Below are positions 43,852 through 54,067 of a DNA stretch of 64,000 nucleotides, in pieces; the first letter of the stretch is position 1; every line of letters begins with the position of its first letter. Made by a program: the position numbers and the translations under genes. Under the pieces are notes generated by a model. The model worked only from the letters and a program-made list of their open reading frames with translations, was not told where the DNA came from and made no database searches. The stretch spans positions 62,001-126,000 of the forward strand of contig CAVWPI010000011.1 in the NCBI GenBank assembly GCA_963756895.1, given 5' to 3'. The stretch comes from DASUAS01 sp963756895. GTDB lineage: Bacteria; Actinomycetota; Acidimicrobiia; IMCC26256; DASPTH01.

Positions 43852-44387
43852 TCAGCAGCCGCGGTGGACCGCGGTCTCGATCAGACCGCCCCACTCGTGT
43901 CCGATGGCCCACAGCAGCGGGAGAGGACCCTTGCCGCTGTGGGCCGCGGACACGTCGACGGTGCCGGGGAAGCAGCGCTCGACCAGGATCCGGGCGCGCG
44001 TCGCGTGGTAGTCCGACGTGACGAGCACCAGGTGCTGCCAGCCCTCCCGGTCGGCGATGCGGCCGATCGCTTCCGCCTCACCGCGGTGTCGTCGGGATCG
44101 GGGAGGAAGCAGTACACCGCGAAGTCGTGCTGGGCACCGCACAGATCGTCGGGGCCGGTCGACACGACGAGGTTCGGCGCCACACCGTCGCGCACGAGCT
44201 CGAGGCCCTTGTCGAGTCGTTCGCCCTCGCCTCCGGCCAGCACGACGACCGCGTCAGCGTGCGCGGGCGTCGACGACGCCGGGAACAGGAACAGCCGCAC
44301 GTTGACCGCGACCACCGCGACGGCCAGCACGATTCCGACAACGAGCGCCGTCACCAGGATGGTGTGGCGCGCGCGGGGAGTCGGCAC
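43852..44387 (-). CDS. DUF218 (YdcF/ElyC/SanA-like) membrane protein, frameshifted
   Basis: About 178 residues, GTG 44385-44387, one indel near 44085. One membrane helix (ILVTALVVGIVLAVAVVAVN) is followed by the DUF218 core: DAVVVLAGGEGERLDKGLEL, GVAPNLVVSTG and LVLVTSDYHATRARILVERC. Members such as ElyC and SanA affect cell-envelope integrity. The domain faces the outside. It is convergent with the FtsX gene. Confidence 0.8.
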
Positions 44388-44636
44388 CCGTCGAGGTTAC
44401 GGGGGCGGCCATCGGCGGATACGTCACGGATCCGGGATGGAAGTGCACGGTCTTGCGGAGGCAGGCCACGAACCAGACGTTCCTGCTGCGGTGGGGATCC
44501 GGTGCGGGTCGCCGGCTCTCGGTGATCGTCGACCGACCCGGCACGGCGGTGATCGGCCACGGCGACACCTGCCTCGGACACGATCATCGTCTACACCCTC
44601 GTCGGCGATACCGGCACGGTCGTGCAGAATGACGGC
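44388..44636. other. Intergenic stretch with coding-like sequence, unassigned
   Basis: Lies between divergent DUF218 and nudC. The plus strand reads GYVTDPGWKCTVLRRQATNQ and LLRWGSGAGRRLSVIVDRPG before a frame break, which looks like protein, but there is no good start or ribosome binding site. The promoters of both flanking genes must be in or near here. It might be a broken small gene, or chance open frames of GC-rich DNA. Confidence 0.3.
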
Positions 44637-45395
44637 ATGTTCGTACCGCTGCTCGACGCGCCCGGAGACCCCGACGAACCCAGCCTGCTGATCGCGGTGC
44701 AGGGCAACCGCGTCGTGCTGCTCGAGGGCGAACCGGAGACCGCCGGCATCTTCCTCGGGATGCTCGACGGTCGTCACTGCTGGGCCGTCGATGTCGACGG
44801 CGGTGAGCGCGACGACGTCGTCGACCTGTTCCGGTTGTGGTCGTCGGTCAACGAGACGATGTGGGCGCTCGCGGGCCGAGCCGTGCAGTTGGTGGAGTGG
44901 CAGCGCAACCACCGGTTCTGCGGCCGGTGCGGTACCGCCACCGTCGAGGCGCCCGGTGAGCGTGCGCGCGCCTGCCCCGACTGCGGGTTGCTCGCCTATC
45001 CGCGCCTCGCGCCGGCGGTCATCATGCTGGTAGAGCGCGACGACGGCCGCGCCCTGCTCGCCCGCAACGCCAACTTCCCCTCCGGGATGTTCTCGTGCCT
45101 CGCCGGGTTCGTGGAACCCGGGGAGACGCTCGAGCACGCGGTGCGGCGTGAGGTGATGGAGGAGGTCGGCCTCGCCATCGGCGACGTGGAGTTCCGCGGC
45201 AGCCAGCCGTGGCCCTTCCCGCACCAGGTGATGATCGGCTTCGGCGCGCAATACCTCTCCGGCGAGATCGCGATCGACGGCAAGGAGATCGTCGAGGCGC
45301 AGTGGTTCACGCGCGACGACTCGCCGAACTTTCCCACCGGCGGCATGTCGATCGCAGGCCGGCTCATCGACGAGTGGCGGTCGCGCGCCGGCTGA
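44637..45395 (+). CDS. nudC: NAD(+) diphosphatase / NAD-decapping Nudix hydrolase
   Basis: 252 residues. Cleaves NADH or NAD(+) to NMN(H) and AMP, and removes NAD caps from RNA. The zinc finger is HRFCGRCGT with ARACPDCGLL (four Cys). The Nudix box is GFVEPGETLEHAVRREVMEE (Gx5Ex7REUxEE). SQPWPFPHQVMIGF is the NudC-specific motif. ATG 44637 (MFVPLLDAPG) is preferred; an in-frame GTG lies 15 bases upstream. Stands alone and converges with the RDD gene 12 bases on. Confidence 0.92.
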   Translation: MFVPLLDAPGDPDEPSLLIAVQGNRVVLLEGEPETAGIFLGMLDGRHCWAVDVDGGERDDVVDLFRLWSSVNETMWALAGRAVQLVEWQRNHRFCGRCGTATVEAPGERARACPDCGLLAYPRLAPAVIMLVERDDGRALLARNANFPSGMFSCLAGFVEPGETLEHAVRREVMEEVGLAIGDVEFRGSQPWPFPHQVMIGFGAQYLSGEIAIDGKEIVEAQWFTRDDSPNFPTGGMSIAGRLIDEWRSRAG

Positions 45396-45407
45396 GGGCG
45401 CGGACGG

Positions 45408-46287
45408 TCAGCGCGGGCGCACCGTCACCGGGCGGCCGGAATCGGCGCGCGCGACCACGTACGTGTTGCCGGCCATGTCACCGAGCCGGCGATGCCCCGA
45501 CGACACCGCCGAAGTGATGATCCCGCAGAGGAAGAGACTGAACGGACCGTCGATCGCGAACAGGGCCCAGCGCGCCATGGATCGGCCGAACCCGGGGCGT
45601 GCCCCGTCCGGGGTCACGACGCGGAGTCCGGTCATGTGCTTGCCGAGCGAGCCGCCGGTGAGCCCTTCCACGAGCGCGAAGTAGAGGAGCGTGAACACGA
45701 CGCTGAGCCCGAAGAACAGACCGATCTCCGTCTCGTACACGGTGTCGTCCACGGTGACGACGGCGCGGTTGTTGCACTCGACCTGCGAGGAGTCGTTCGC
45801 CGAGAGGTGGCATCCTGGGACGCGGCAGCATCTCGGCCCGCGTGTGCGTGGTGGCGGTGGCGAAGAACAGGATGCCGAACACGATGACGCTGATCGCCGC
45901 GTCGATCGCGAAGGCGCCGTAGCGCCGTCCGAGGACCGCGGTCGCGTCGTACGTCGCGGTGGGCGCAACCGACGACCATGCCGCCGCGCCGGTGCCGGCC
46001 GCGGGCGCGCCCAGGTGGGTGGTGCCGAAGCCGCCGGGGCCGGCTATCGGGCTCGGGCCCGGGGCGGCGGCGGGCCCCGTGGGCGCGGCGTACCCGGCGT
46101 CCTGCGCGGACGGCGCCGCGTCCTGGACCCGGTCGTCCTGCGCCGCCGGGGTGGGACCCGCGATCGGCGGGTCGGTCCCCACCCGGCCGTCGTCGGAGAC
46201 GTGTTCGGTCCACTGCGAGCCGTCCCAGTAGCGGTACTGGTGGCGGCCCAGCGGGTCGGGCGCCCAGCGGGGCGGGTTCTCGGGCAT
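45408..46287 (-). CDS. DUF2510-RDD family membrane protein, frameshifted
   Basis: About 292 residues, one indel near 45815. The N-terminus carries a DUF2510 motif (RWAPDPLGRHQYRYWDGSQW), then a long Pro/Ala-rich linker. The C-terminal RDD domain shows RRYGAFAIDAAISVIVFGIL, GGSLGKHMTGLRVV and RSMARWALFAIDGPFSLFL. Function unknown; RDD proteins are small membrane proteins sometimes linked to ion exchange. It is the last gene of the PAC2-phospholipase-P450 run, 24 bases after the P450 stop. Confidence 0.82.
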
Positions 46288-46311
46288 GGTCACCGCAGCA
46301 GTGTCCCAGGC

Positions 46312-47605
46312 TCACCGGGCGCGGAAGCGGACCTCGCACGGGTGCTGGCTGCGGGCGACCCCACCGATCTGCACCGCGAGCGGGGTGACGGCGGAGAACC
46401 CGGGGGCCGGCTCGAGGTCGTAGGCGGCCACCAGGCGTTCCGCCGCACGGCACATCGCCGCCAGTGAGAATGGTTGCGCCGGACAGGTGTGCGCGCCGTG
46501 CCCGAACGTGGTCACCAGCTCCCGGGCGGGGAGGTCGTCCTCGTCGCGGAGGCGGCGACGGCTCCAGCGGTCGGGGTCGTAGTCGTCGAGTCCGGGCGCG
46601 GCGGTGGTGTTCGTGAGCGGCAGCAGCGTGGCGATCTGCGCGCCGGGTGCGACGCGGTACGTGTGTTGTTCGTCGCGAACCTCGACGGGCGCGAGAACAG
46701 CACGCAACATCACCGACCGTTGACCGAGGCGCGTCGACTCGAGCGCGCAACGCTCGAGCAGTCCGACCTCGCCCGCTCCGCACGCGCGCCAACACGTCGG
46801 GGTGCAGCACCAGCTGCCCGAGCATCCAGCCCGACGCCGCGAACAGGTTCGACATCGACGCCAGGTGCACGAGGATCACATCGCGGGCGATGCCCGTCGT
46901 ACGGGCGGGCTCGTCGACATCGGCCCAGTTCGCCATCACGCGCGTGAACAGATCGCCGGGGCGCGCCTCGGGCGCGAGGGCGTCGCGGGCGCGCACGGTC
47001 GTGGTCACGAGCGCTTCGACGCGGGCCATCGCCGCGAGCTCGGCCTGCTTGCCCGACGCGGCGACGGCGGCCATCGCCTCCGGGTGCACGAAGGCGGCCG
47101 AACCGTCGAGCACATCGAGCGCGTCGACCAGCTCGTCGAAGCGGGTGCTCGCGCGGGTGACTCTCCGGCCCACGCCGCGAGCCCCATGCGGTGGCCGAGC
47201 CGGCGGGAGAACGCGAACACGTCGACGGCGCCTTCGTCACTCAGCTCCGCGAACGCGACGTCGATGGCGGCGTCGAGCTGCGTCGAGGTAGGAGCGCACG
47301 TCGTCGCGCCCGAACAGCTCGTGCGGCATCGTGCGCCGGCCGTCGAACAGCTCGTCGGGCAGCTTGCGGCGCAGCATCATCCAGTCGGCCACGCCCTTGC
47401 TCGCCGCGGCCTCCGGGAGCGCGTAGAAGCTGCGCACGCCCTCGGGTGAGAAGAGGAACAGCGTGGGGCGGTCGGGCCCTTCGACCACGAAGGTGTCACC
47501 GCACGCGTCGCGCGCGGCGGCGAGGGTGGCCACGGGATCCGCCAGCTCGCGGTCCCACGGGAGCGCGGCGTCGGTCACCGGTGGCATCGGGTCGATCAGG
47601 CCCAC
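46312..47605 (-). CDS. Cytochrome P450, frameshifted
   Basis: About 430 residues, GTG 47603-47605, with indels near 47280, 47165 and 46780. The haem-binding loop TTFGHGAHTCPAQPFSL contains the proximal Cys (FxxGxxxC), and the K-helix ExxR appears as CALESTRLGQRS. Downstream are LPLTNTTAAPGLDDYDPDRW and RELVTTFGHGAHTCP. The I-helix acid-alcohol pair is not clear, in LVHLASMSNLFAASGWMLG, where a normal T is missing. Electron donors are not encoded nearby. Substrate unknown, perhaps a lipid or sterol given the phospholipase-like neighbour. Confidence 0.85.
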
Positions 47606-47624
47606 CGGCGGACGGTAACGCGCC

Positions 47625-48609
47625 TCAGCGGTTGAGGCGTTCGACCACCGCGAGCAGATCGCCCCGTTCCGCGAAGTCGACGGCCACCAGGGTGGGCCCG
47701 CGGTGGCGCACCTCCGCGCACTCGGCCAGTCGCTCGCGCAGGATCGACGTGTTCACCCGCGTCGCGGTCACCGGTTCGGCGGGTGTGACCCAGTGGTTGA
47801 ACTGGAACATCGGCGCGCCTTCGGTGCCCCGGTTCAGCGTGCACGACGACGGTCGCTCCAGGTCGCGCGGGCGGAGGAAGGTGAACGGCGTCTCCTCCAT
47901 GAGCCCGGTGAAGGCGTTGGGCAGCATCGGGGACGAGCGCGCCGTTCTCCAACGAGACCTGGAGGCGGGTCCCGCGGTCGATCATCTGCTCCAGGGTCGG
48001 CAGGGGCGCGGTCGGGTCGACCGTGACCAGCTCCGACTCGAGGCCCGCGGCGCGCAGGACCTCGAGGATCGCGTCGGGCGGCACGTAGTCCTCGACGACC
48101 ATCACCAACACCTCGCGGGGGTGCGTGTCGAGGAAGGTGCGCACGACCTGCATCTCGTCGAGCATGCGCACGGCGCCGAGCTCGCAGAACACGTGGCAGA
48201 GGTAGACCTCGTACGGCGTGCCGGCCGGCGGCGCACCCAGCCGGCGATGGATGAGCTGAGCCGTGCGCACGGCGGCCGACGGGAGCTCGGCGGCCTTGCC
48301 CAGCGGGCCCGAGAGGTCGGTGTAGACCCGGCTGCCCCGCGTCGTGCCGCGGTACGCGTCGATCTGGAACCCGCGGATCCCGTGCTCGAGCTGCGTCCGC
48401 ATCGACCGGCGCTGGTTCGGCGGGATGAAACCGGCCGCGGTCGAGGCCATCGAGTTGTGCGTGGTCGCGAACGCGACGTCGTCGAGGCTCCGGGCGCACA
48501 GTTGCGCGTCGCCGTTGCATCGCGGTTCGGCCGCGCGCGCCGGCACGGGGACGAGCGCGACCAGAGCGAGCGCACACCCAGCGGCGACGACCGCCCGGCG
48601 GACGGTCAA
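47625..48609 (-). CDS. Secreted phosphatidylinositol phospholipase C X-domain-like protein, frameshifted
   Basis: About 327 residues with one indel near 47930. The TTG at 48607-48609 overlaps the upstream stop (TTGA). A signal peptide (VAAGCALALVALVPVPARAA) starts the protein. The PI-PLC X signature is present: DVAFATTHNSMASTAAGF with the first catalytic His, GIRGFQIDAYRG, and YLCHVFCELGAVRMLDEM with a second His. DEMQVVRTFLDTHPREVLVM is typical of the barrel. Likely exported and acting on a phosphoinositide or related lipid; metal dependence cannot be told. Confidence 0.82.
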
Positions 48610-49475
48610 CTCGGTGGGTCGTCGAGCTCGCGCAGGTAGCGCTCGAACTCCGCCGCGAGGTCGTCGGACGAGGGGAGCTGCTCGGTGGCCTGGCGGTCGT
48701 ACTCGGCTTCCAGCTGGGGCAGGTAGCCGCTCGCTTCGGGGTTCTCCGCGACTGCGTCGTCGACCAGCTGCTCCCACTCGGTCACGCGCTCCTGGAGCAG
48801 GCCGTGACCGGTCGAGATGCCGGTGACGTGCTCGAGGTTGCGCAGCAGCGCGGCCGCGGCCTTCCAGTTCTGGGCGCCGGCCGCGTAGTACGGGACACCG
48901 ACCTGCATCGAGATCGCGGGGATGTCGAGGTGGTCGAGTGCAGCCTGCAGCGTGCCGACGATGCCGGTGATGCCCTGGTACCGCGGGCGGGCGAGCCCGA
49001 AGCGCTGCGCGATCGCCGGATTGGCCGACGACGCGTGCACCAGCGGCATGCGACTGTGCGGCACCTGCGCCGGCATCGCCCCGAGCGTCACCACGACCTG
49101 CGCACCCGTGTGCTGCGCGACCTCCACGATCAGGTCGCTGAAGCGGCGCCAGGCGTAATGCGGTTCGATGCCCGACAGCAGGACGAGCTCACGGCCCGCG
49201 TCGGTCTCGTCGTTGGCGTGGATGGTGTTCTCGGGCCAGACGATGGTGCGGGTCACGCCGTCTTCGAGCACGACGTGCGGCCGCACCTGCTGGGCATCGA
49301 AGAAGGGATCGCCGTCGATCGAGGCGAGGCGGCTGGCGCGGGTGAACTCGACGAGGTGGTCGACGGCACCGGTCGCGGCCGACGCCGCGTCGAAGTAGCC
49401 GGCGAACGCCAGCACCAGGATCGACGTGCGGGGCGGCCACTCGCGCTCCCACACCAGCTCGACGTCATCGCTCAC
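48606..49475 (-). CDS. PAC2 family protein (proteasome assembly chaperone-like)
   Basis: 289 residues, GTG 49473-49475 (VSDDVELVWER). It follows the actinobacterial PAC2 pattern: ILVLAFAGYFDAASAATGAV, then GDPFFDAQQVRPHVVLEDG, LVLLSGIEPHYAWRRFSDLI, VTLGAMPAQVPHSRM and PAISMQVGVPYYAAGAQNWK. The C-terminal tail is acidic and coiled (LPSSDDLAAEFERYLRELDD). Related proteins chaperone proteasome assembly in eukaryotes, but the bacterial role is unproven. First gene of the PAC2-phospholipase-P450-RDD operon. Confidence 0.85.
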   Translation of the reverse strand: MSDDVELVWEREWPPRTSILVLAFAGYFDAASAATGAVDHLVEFTRASRLASIDGDPFFDAQQVRPHVVLEDGVTRTIVWPENTIHANDETDAGRELVLLSGIEPHYAWRRFSDLIVEVAQHTGAQVVVTLGAMPAQVPHSRMPLVHASSANPAIAQRFGLARPRYQGITGIVGTLQAALDHLDIPAISMQVGVPYYAAGAQNWKAAAALLRNLEHVTGISTGHGLLQERVTEWEQLVDDAVAENPEASGYLPQLEAEYDRQATEQLPSSDDLAAEFERYLRELDDPPS

Positions 49476-49539
49476 GTGCGCAGTCTGGCCGATGGCCCGG
49501 CCCTTCGCCGAGGGCAACCGTCCGGGTAGCGTGGCCGGG

Positions 49540-50317
49540 ATGGAAGCCACCGTCTTCGTGCTCGGCGTGGTCGTGGCGCTGGCCGCGGCCGTGCGCTCCA
49601 CCTGGTCGCCGTGCGGGCAGTCGATGCTCTCGCAGCTCACCCCGGTCGGCGAGGCGTCCCGCGGCTATCGCTACCGCACCACCGCCACCTGGTTCGTGTT
49701 CGGCGCCGTCGTGGGCGGCGCCACCCTCGGCGCGGTGATGGCCGCGCTGGCGGCGGCGGTGTCGACGCTCGGCGCGACCTCGACCGCGTTGCTCGGCATC
49801 GCGGCCGGGATCGCGGTGCTCGGCGCCGCGGTCGACGGTGGTGTGTTCGGGTTCGCACCGCCGTTCTTCAGGCGCCAGGTGAACGAGTACTGGCTCACCC
49901 GGTACCGCGCCTGGGTCTACGGGAGCGGCTTCGGGTGGCAGATCGGCGCCGGCGTGACCACCTACATCATGACCGCCGCGGTCTTCGTCACCGTCGCGTT
50001 CGGCGCGCTCACCGCGGGCCCATGGGCGGCGCTCGCGCTCGGTGTGGGTTTCGGTCTGGCGCGCGGACTCGCGGTGCTCCTCACCGCGAAGCGGCACACC
50101 ACCACCGAGCTGTTCGCGCTGCACCGCCGGTTCGACGCGCTCGGCGAACCGGTGCGTCGAGCCGTGATCGTCGTGCAACTCGCGGGTCGCGGTGGTCGCC
50201 GCGGGCGCGGCCTGGGGACCGGTGACCGCGCTCGTCGCCGGCGCCGGGCTCGCGATCGTGGTGTTCGCCACGCTCGGTGCGCGCCGTCGCGGGGCGTCGC
50301 AGACCGTCACCGCCTGA
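49540..50317 (+). CDS. Integral membrane protein, CcdA/DsbD-like layout, frameshifted
   Basis: About 258 residues, ATG 49540, one indel near 50185. About six hydrophobic segments (TVFVLGVVVALAAAVRSTWS, TWFVFGAVVGGATLGAVMAA, WQIGAGVTTYIMTAAVFVTV and others). STWSPCGQSMLSQLTPVGEA carries a single Cys at the place where CcdA-like proteins have their first redox Cys, but no second Cys partner is visible, so thiol transport is doubtful. Function unknown. Convergent with the RsbW-like gene. Confidence 0.6.
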
Positions 50318-50333
50318 CGTCGGCGCCGGCGGT

Positions 50334-50744
50334 TCAGTCGACGACGGGCAATCGTCCGGTCGGCATCGCCGGGAGCTCGAACCAGATCGTCTTGCCGTCG
50401 TCGCGCAGCTCGACGCCCCAGTCGGTCGCCAGCGTCTCGACGAACAGGATGCCGCGCCCGTGTTCGTCGAGCTGGTCGGGATGGCGCCGCGTCGGCGGCT
50501 CCGCGCTCGCGTCGTCGACCTCGATGCGGATCGACTCCACCTGGTGCGAGGCGCGAACCGCCATCGGGGACCCGACGTGGCGGACGACGTTGCCGACGAG
50601 CTCGTCGGTCAGCAGCTCGGCGACCTGGTCGACGTCGTCGAGACCCCAGGCGCGCAACGTCTCGCGGACGAACTCGCGAGCGGTGCGCGCCGCACCCGGC
50701 TCGCTCGGGAGCCGGATCGAGCGCGCCGGCGCATCGGCTACCAC
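50334..50744 (-). CDS. ATP-binding anti-sigma factor-like protein (RsbW/SpoIIAB type HATPase)
   Basis: 136 residues, GTG 50742-50744, one base after the phosphatase stop. GHKL fold: RLPSEPGAARTAREFVRETL, N-box LLTDELVGNVVRHVGSPM, G1-like VDDASAEPPTR and G2-like HGRGILFVETLATDWGV. This is the small stand-alone kinase class that pairs with RsbU-type phosphatases in partner switching. No sigma factor or anti-anti-sigma gene is next to it, so the target lies elsewhere. Kinase activity is inferred. Confidence 0.82.
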   Translation of the reverse strand: MVADAPARSIRLPSEPGAARTAREFVRETLRAWGLDDVDQVAELLTDELVGNVVRHVGSPMAVRASHQVESIRIEVDDASAEPPTRRHPDQLDEHGRGILFVETLATDWGVELRDDGKTIWFELPAMPTGRLPVVD

Positions 50745-50745
50745 C

Positions 50746-52429
50746 TCACGCCTCGAGGTTCGTGGTCGCGTCGACCGGCGCGGGGAGTCGCGTCCAGTGC
50801 AGGGCGAGGACGGCGACGTCGTCGTCACCGCCGTCGACGAGGGAGTCGACCAGGTGGGCGACCAGCCCGTCGATGGGGAGGTCGACGAGCGCGGCGACGC
50901 GCAGGCGCTCCAGCCCGATGTCGGGGTGCTCCCGTCGCCGCTCGATCAGACCGTCCGTGTACGCGAGCAGCGTGGCACCGTCGGGCAGGACGTGGGTGAC
51001 CGACGAGTACGACCAGGTGCTGTCGACGCCCACCGGAGGACCGAGCGGCACGTCGAGGTAGCGGGCGCGGTCGCCGTCGATGACGAGGAGATCGGGATGC
51101 CCGGCTCGGGCCACGGTCAGCGTGCCGGCCGTGGTGTCGAGCGTCCCGCAGACCACGGTGGCGAACTTGTCGTCGGACGTCGTGTCCATCATCGCCCCGA
51201 GCCGGTCGAGGATGCTGGCGGGATCCGGCTGCTCGAGTGCGTAGGCGCGTATGGAGTAGCGCAGCGACGCCATCATCACCGCGGCCGCGAGCCCTCGTCC
51301 GCACACGTCGCCGACCGAGAACACGACGCGGTCCTCCGCGATCGGGAGCACGTCGTACCAGTCGCCGCCGACCTCCGTGCCGGCGACGCCGGCCTCGTAG
51401 CGCGCCGCCGACTCGAGTCCCGCGAACTGAGGGAGCGACCGGGGCATGAGGCTGCGTTGCAGCTGCTGCGCGATGTCGCGTTGCGACGCGTAGAGCACCG
51501 CGTTCTCCTCCGCGACCTCTTCGAGGCGGTTCGACAGCTCCTCGGCGCGTTCACGACGGCGGATGAGGCGCTCGGTGACGAACGCCGCGGCCAGGGTCAG
51601 GAGCGTGCCCACCACGCCGAGCACCCACGGCAGCGCGGCGAGGAGGTCGCCGCCGAGCTCACCGCTCGGGCTGACCACGAGGAGGATCTGGGAGTTGCCG
51701 AACGGGATCCTCTCGGTCACGGTGCGCTGCCCCTCGAGCCCGGCGCCCGAGCTCGACGCGAGCAGGTGCGACGCGGTCGGTCGCCCGCCGAGGTAGAGCG
51801 CGTAGTCGAGGTCGGCGAAGGCGGAGTCGGAGGCGATGCGGGCGCGTCGGTTCTTCGGCAGCGCGGCCTCGACGTAGGCGACGGACTGCGCGTCGCGGAT
51901 GGCGAAGGCGTAACCGAGGCGGCGCTCGTCACCGCTCAGGTCCAGGAGGTCGCGGATGGTGAGGGTCGCGTCGCCGGGCACGCCCTCCAGCAACGCCCGC
52001 CTGGCGGTGGCGGACTCCTGGCTCGAACGCGGGCGCGGCACCGATGACCATGCTCGGCTGCGGATCCGCCTCACCGAGCGGCCACACCGACGCCGAGACG
52101 AAGCGCCCCCCGGTGCCGACGAGCGGCTCCATCAGCTGCCGGAAGAGCGCGCCGCCGTCGTCGACCTCGGCGGCGACGCTCGCCGCCGACAACTGGCCCT
52201 GCAGGCTGCCGACGCTCGATGCCGCGACCGTGGCGGCCTCGTGACCGCGTTGCTCGAGGAGGCGGTCCTCGTTGCGGTCGTGGACGATCGAGGTCCCGAT
52301 GACCATCCCGGCCGTCACGAGGAGTCCCACGACGACGACCAGCACCGTGAGCGAGTGCAGGCTTCGGACCGGGGCGGCCCGGGCGAGTGCTTCGGCGAGC
52401 GCGGGACGCTCGGTGCTGGCGGTCGGCAT
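50746..52429 (-). CDS. Membrane-bound PP2C-type serine phosphatase (RsbU-like), frameshifted
   Basis: About 560 residues, ATG 52427-52429, one indel near 52030. The first membrane helix (LTVLVVVVGLLVTAGMVIGT) and a second (LPWVLGVVGTLLTLAAAFVT) flank an extracytoplasmic sensor region. A coiled-coil linker follows (RAEELSNRLEEVAEENAVLY). The SpoIIE domain is intact: GTEVGGDWYDVL (metal Asp), GDVCGRGLAAAVMMASLRY, ATVVCGTLDTTAGTLTVARA and LLAYTDGLIERR. It probably dephosphorylates an anti-anti-sigma factor, opposing the RsbW-like kinase encoded next. Confidence 0.88.
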
Positions 52430-52519
52430 GGCGGGCCGTTCCCTACCCGGCCGGAAACCGGTGAAAACCGCATTCGCCCGGATGCGTGCGGATCCCGGCC
52501 GAAACGGCCGTCCCCGCCC

Positions 52520-53991
52520 TCATGCGCTCCGCTCGGCGACGATCTGGTCGCGCAGCTTCCGGCGCCGGATCTGCCCGGTGGCGTCGGTGCGCGGGAGCCC
52601 GTCGACCTGCACGACGACCCGCGGCTGCTTGGCCCCGATGAGCGCGCCGGCCAGGTGCGCGCGGAGCTCGTCGACGGTGGGGAGCCGCGCGCCCGGGCGG
52701 ACGACGATGGCCGCGCACACGAGCTCGCCCCAGCGGTCGTCGGGCAGGCCCACGACCGCGACCTCGTCGACGGCGGGATGGGACCGGACCGCGGTCTCGA
52801 CCTCGATCGGCGCGACCCATTCGCCGCCGGATCGGATCGACTCCGACCGCCGGCCGGTGATGGTGAAGTAGCCGTCGACGTCGCGGGTCGCGAGGTCGCC
52901 GGTGTGGAACCAGCCGTCGTCGTCGATCGCCTCCGCGGTCGCGTCGGGCCGGTCGAGGTACCCCGAGAACATGGTGGGGCCGCGCAGCCACAGCTCGCCG
53001 TCGTCGGACAGCGCGGCGGTGACCATGGGCGGCGGCTGGCCCACGCTGCCGGGATGGTCGTAGAGGTCGGGGTCGAGCAACGTGGCGCCCCGCCCGATCT
53101 CGGTGGAGCCGTACGCGATCGACGTCCACGAGCCGGGGAAGCGTGCCTTGATCGCGTCGATGAGCTCGAGCGTCACCAGCGACGTGCCGGTGAGCGCCTC
53201 GACCACACCCGAGGTGTCGTGGCCGGTGTCCTCGTCGAGGATGCGCTGCCACACCGCAGGGATGCAGTACGAGGGTGCTCGCGCCGTGACGCTCGACGAC
53301 GCCGAGGAGCTCGCTCGGTTCGGCGCGGGTCACGAGATGGATGGGGCGATCGCTCGACCACGAGGTCTCGATCGACGACCAGCCCGCCATGTGGAACAGA
53401 CCGAACATCACGACGTAGCCGCGCCGACCGGTGGCCCCGCTCTCGACGTCGTGCTCGATGGCGCGCAACCAGCGCGGCGCGGTGCGACACCATCGCGCCC
53501 TTCGACACGCCCGTCGATCCGCTGGTGAGGAAGATGTTGCTGATGTCCTCGGACGTGCCGACGCGCGGCGGCGCGCTCGTCGACGCCGACGCGTGCCACC
53601 CCGGTGCCGTCACCATCACCGCGAGCCCGAGCGGTTCGGCGACCGCGCGCGCGATGTCCTCGACCTCGGGGTGCACCACGACGAGACGCGGCGTGAGCGT
53701 CTGCAGCGCGTCGACCGCCTCCGCTTCGCTGAAGTTCGGGTTGATCGGTGCCAGGGTGGCGCCGGACTTGCTGATGCCGTACCCGAGCTCGAGCGCGTCG
53801 AGCACCGTCGGCCCCCACCAGACGACGCGGTCGCCGGGCGCCACGCCTTCGGCGATCAGGCGGTGCGCGGCCCGATTGGCGCCGGCGTCGAGCTGTGCGA
53901 AGGTGCGGACGTCGTCGCCGAGCGTTGCTCCGATCCGCTGCGGGCTCACGGTGGCGAGTCGGGTGAGCAGGTCGTGGATGCGGACGTCCAT
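52520..53991 (-). CDS. AMP-dependent acyl-CoA synthetase/ligase, frameshifted
   Basis: About 488 residues, ATG 53989-53991, indels near 53480 and 53265. The P-loop LTSGSTGVSKGAMVSH, a YGSTEIG motif, DDDGWFHTGDLATRDVDGYF and the GRRSESIRSGGEWVAPIEVE hinge are present. The C-terminal catalytic Lys region (LPRTDATGQIRRRKLRDQ) has PRTxxGQIRR where Lys is common; the Lys would be in RRRKLRD. It activates a carboxylic acid with ATP and CoA. Fatty, aromatic or steroid acids are possible. Divergent from the prenyltransferase genes. Confidence 0.87.
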
Positions 53992-54067
53992 CGGGCCCGG
54001 AGTCTCTGCGGGCGTGCCCGTCGGGTCAAGCCGGCTCCCGGGAAGGCGACGACTATCGTCGCTCGGC

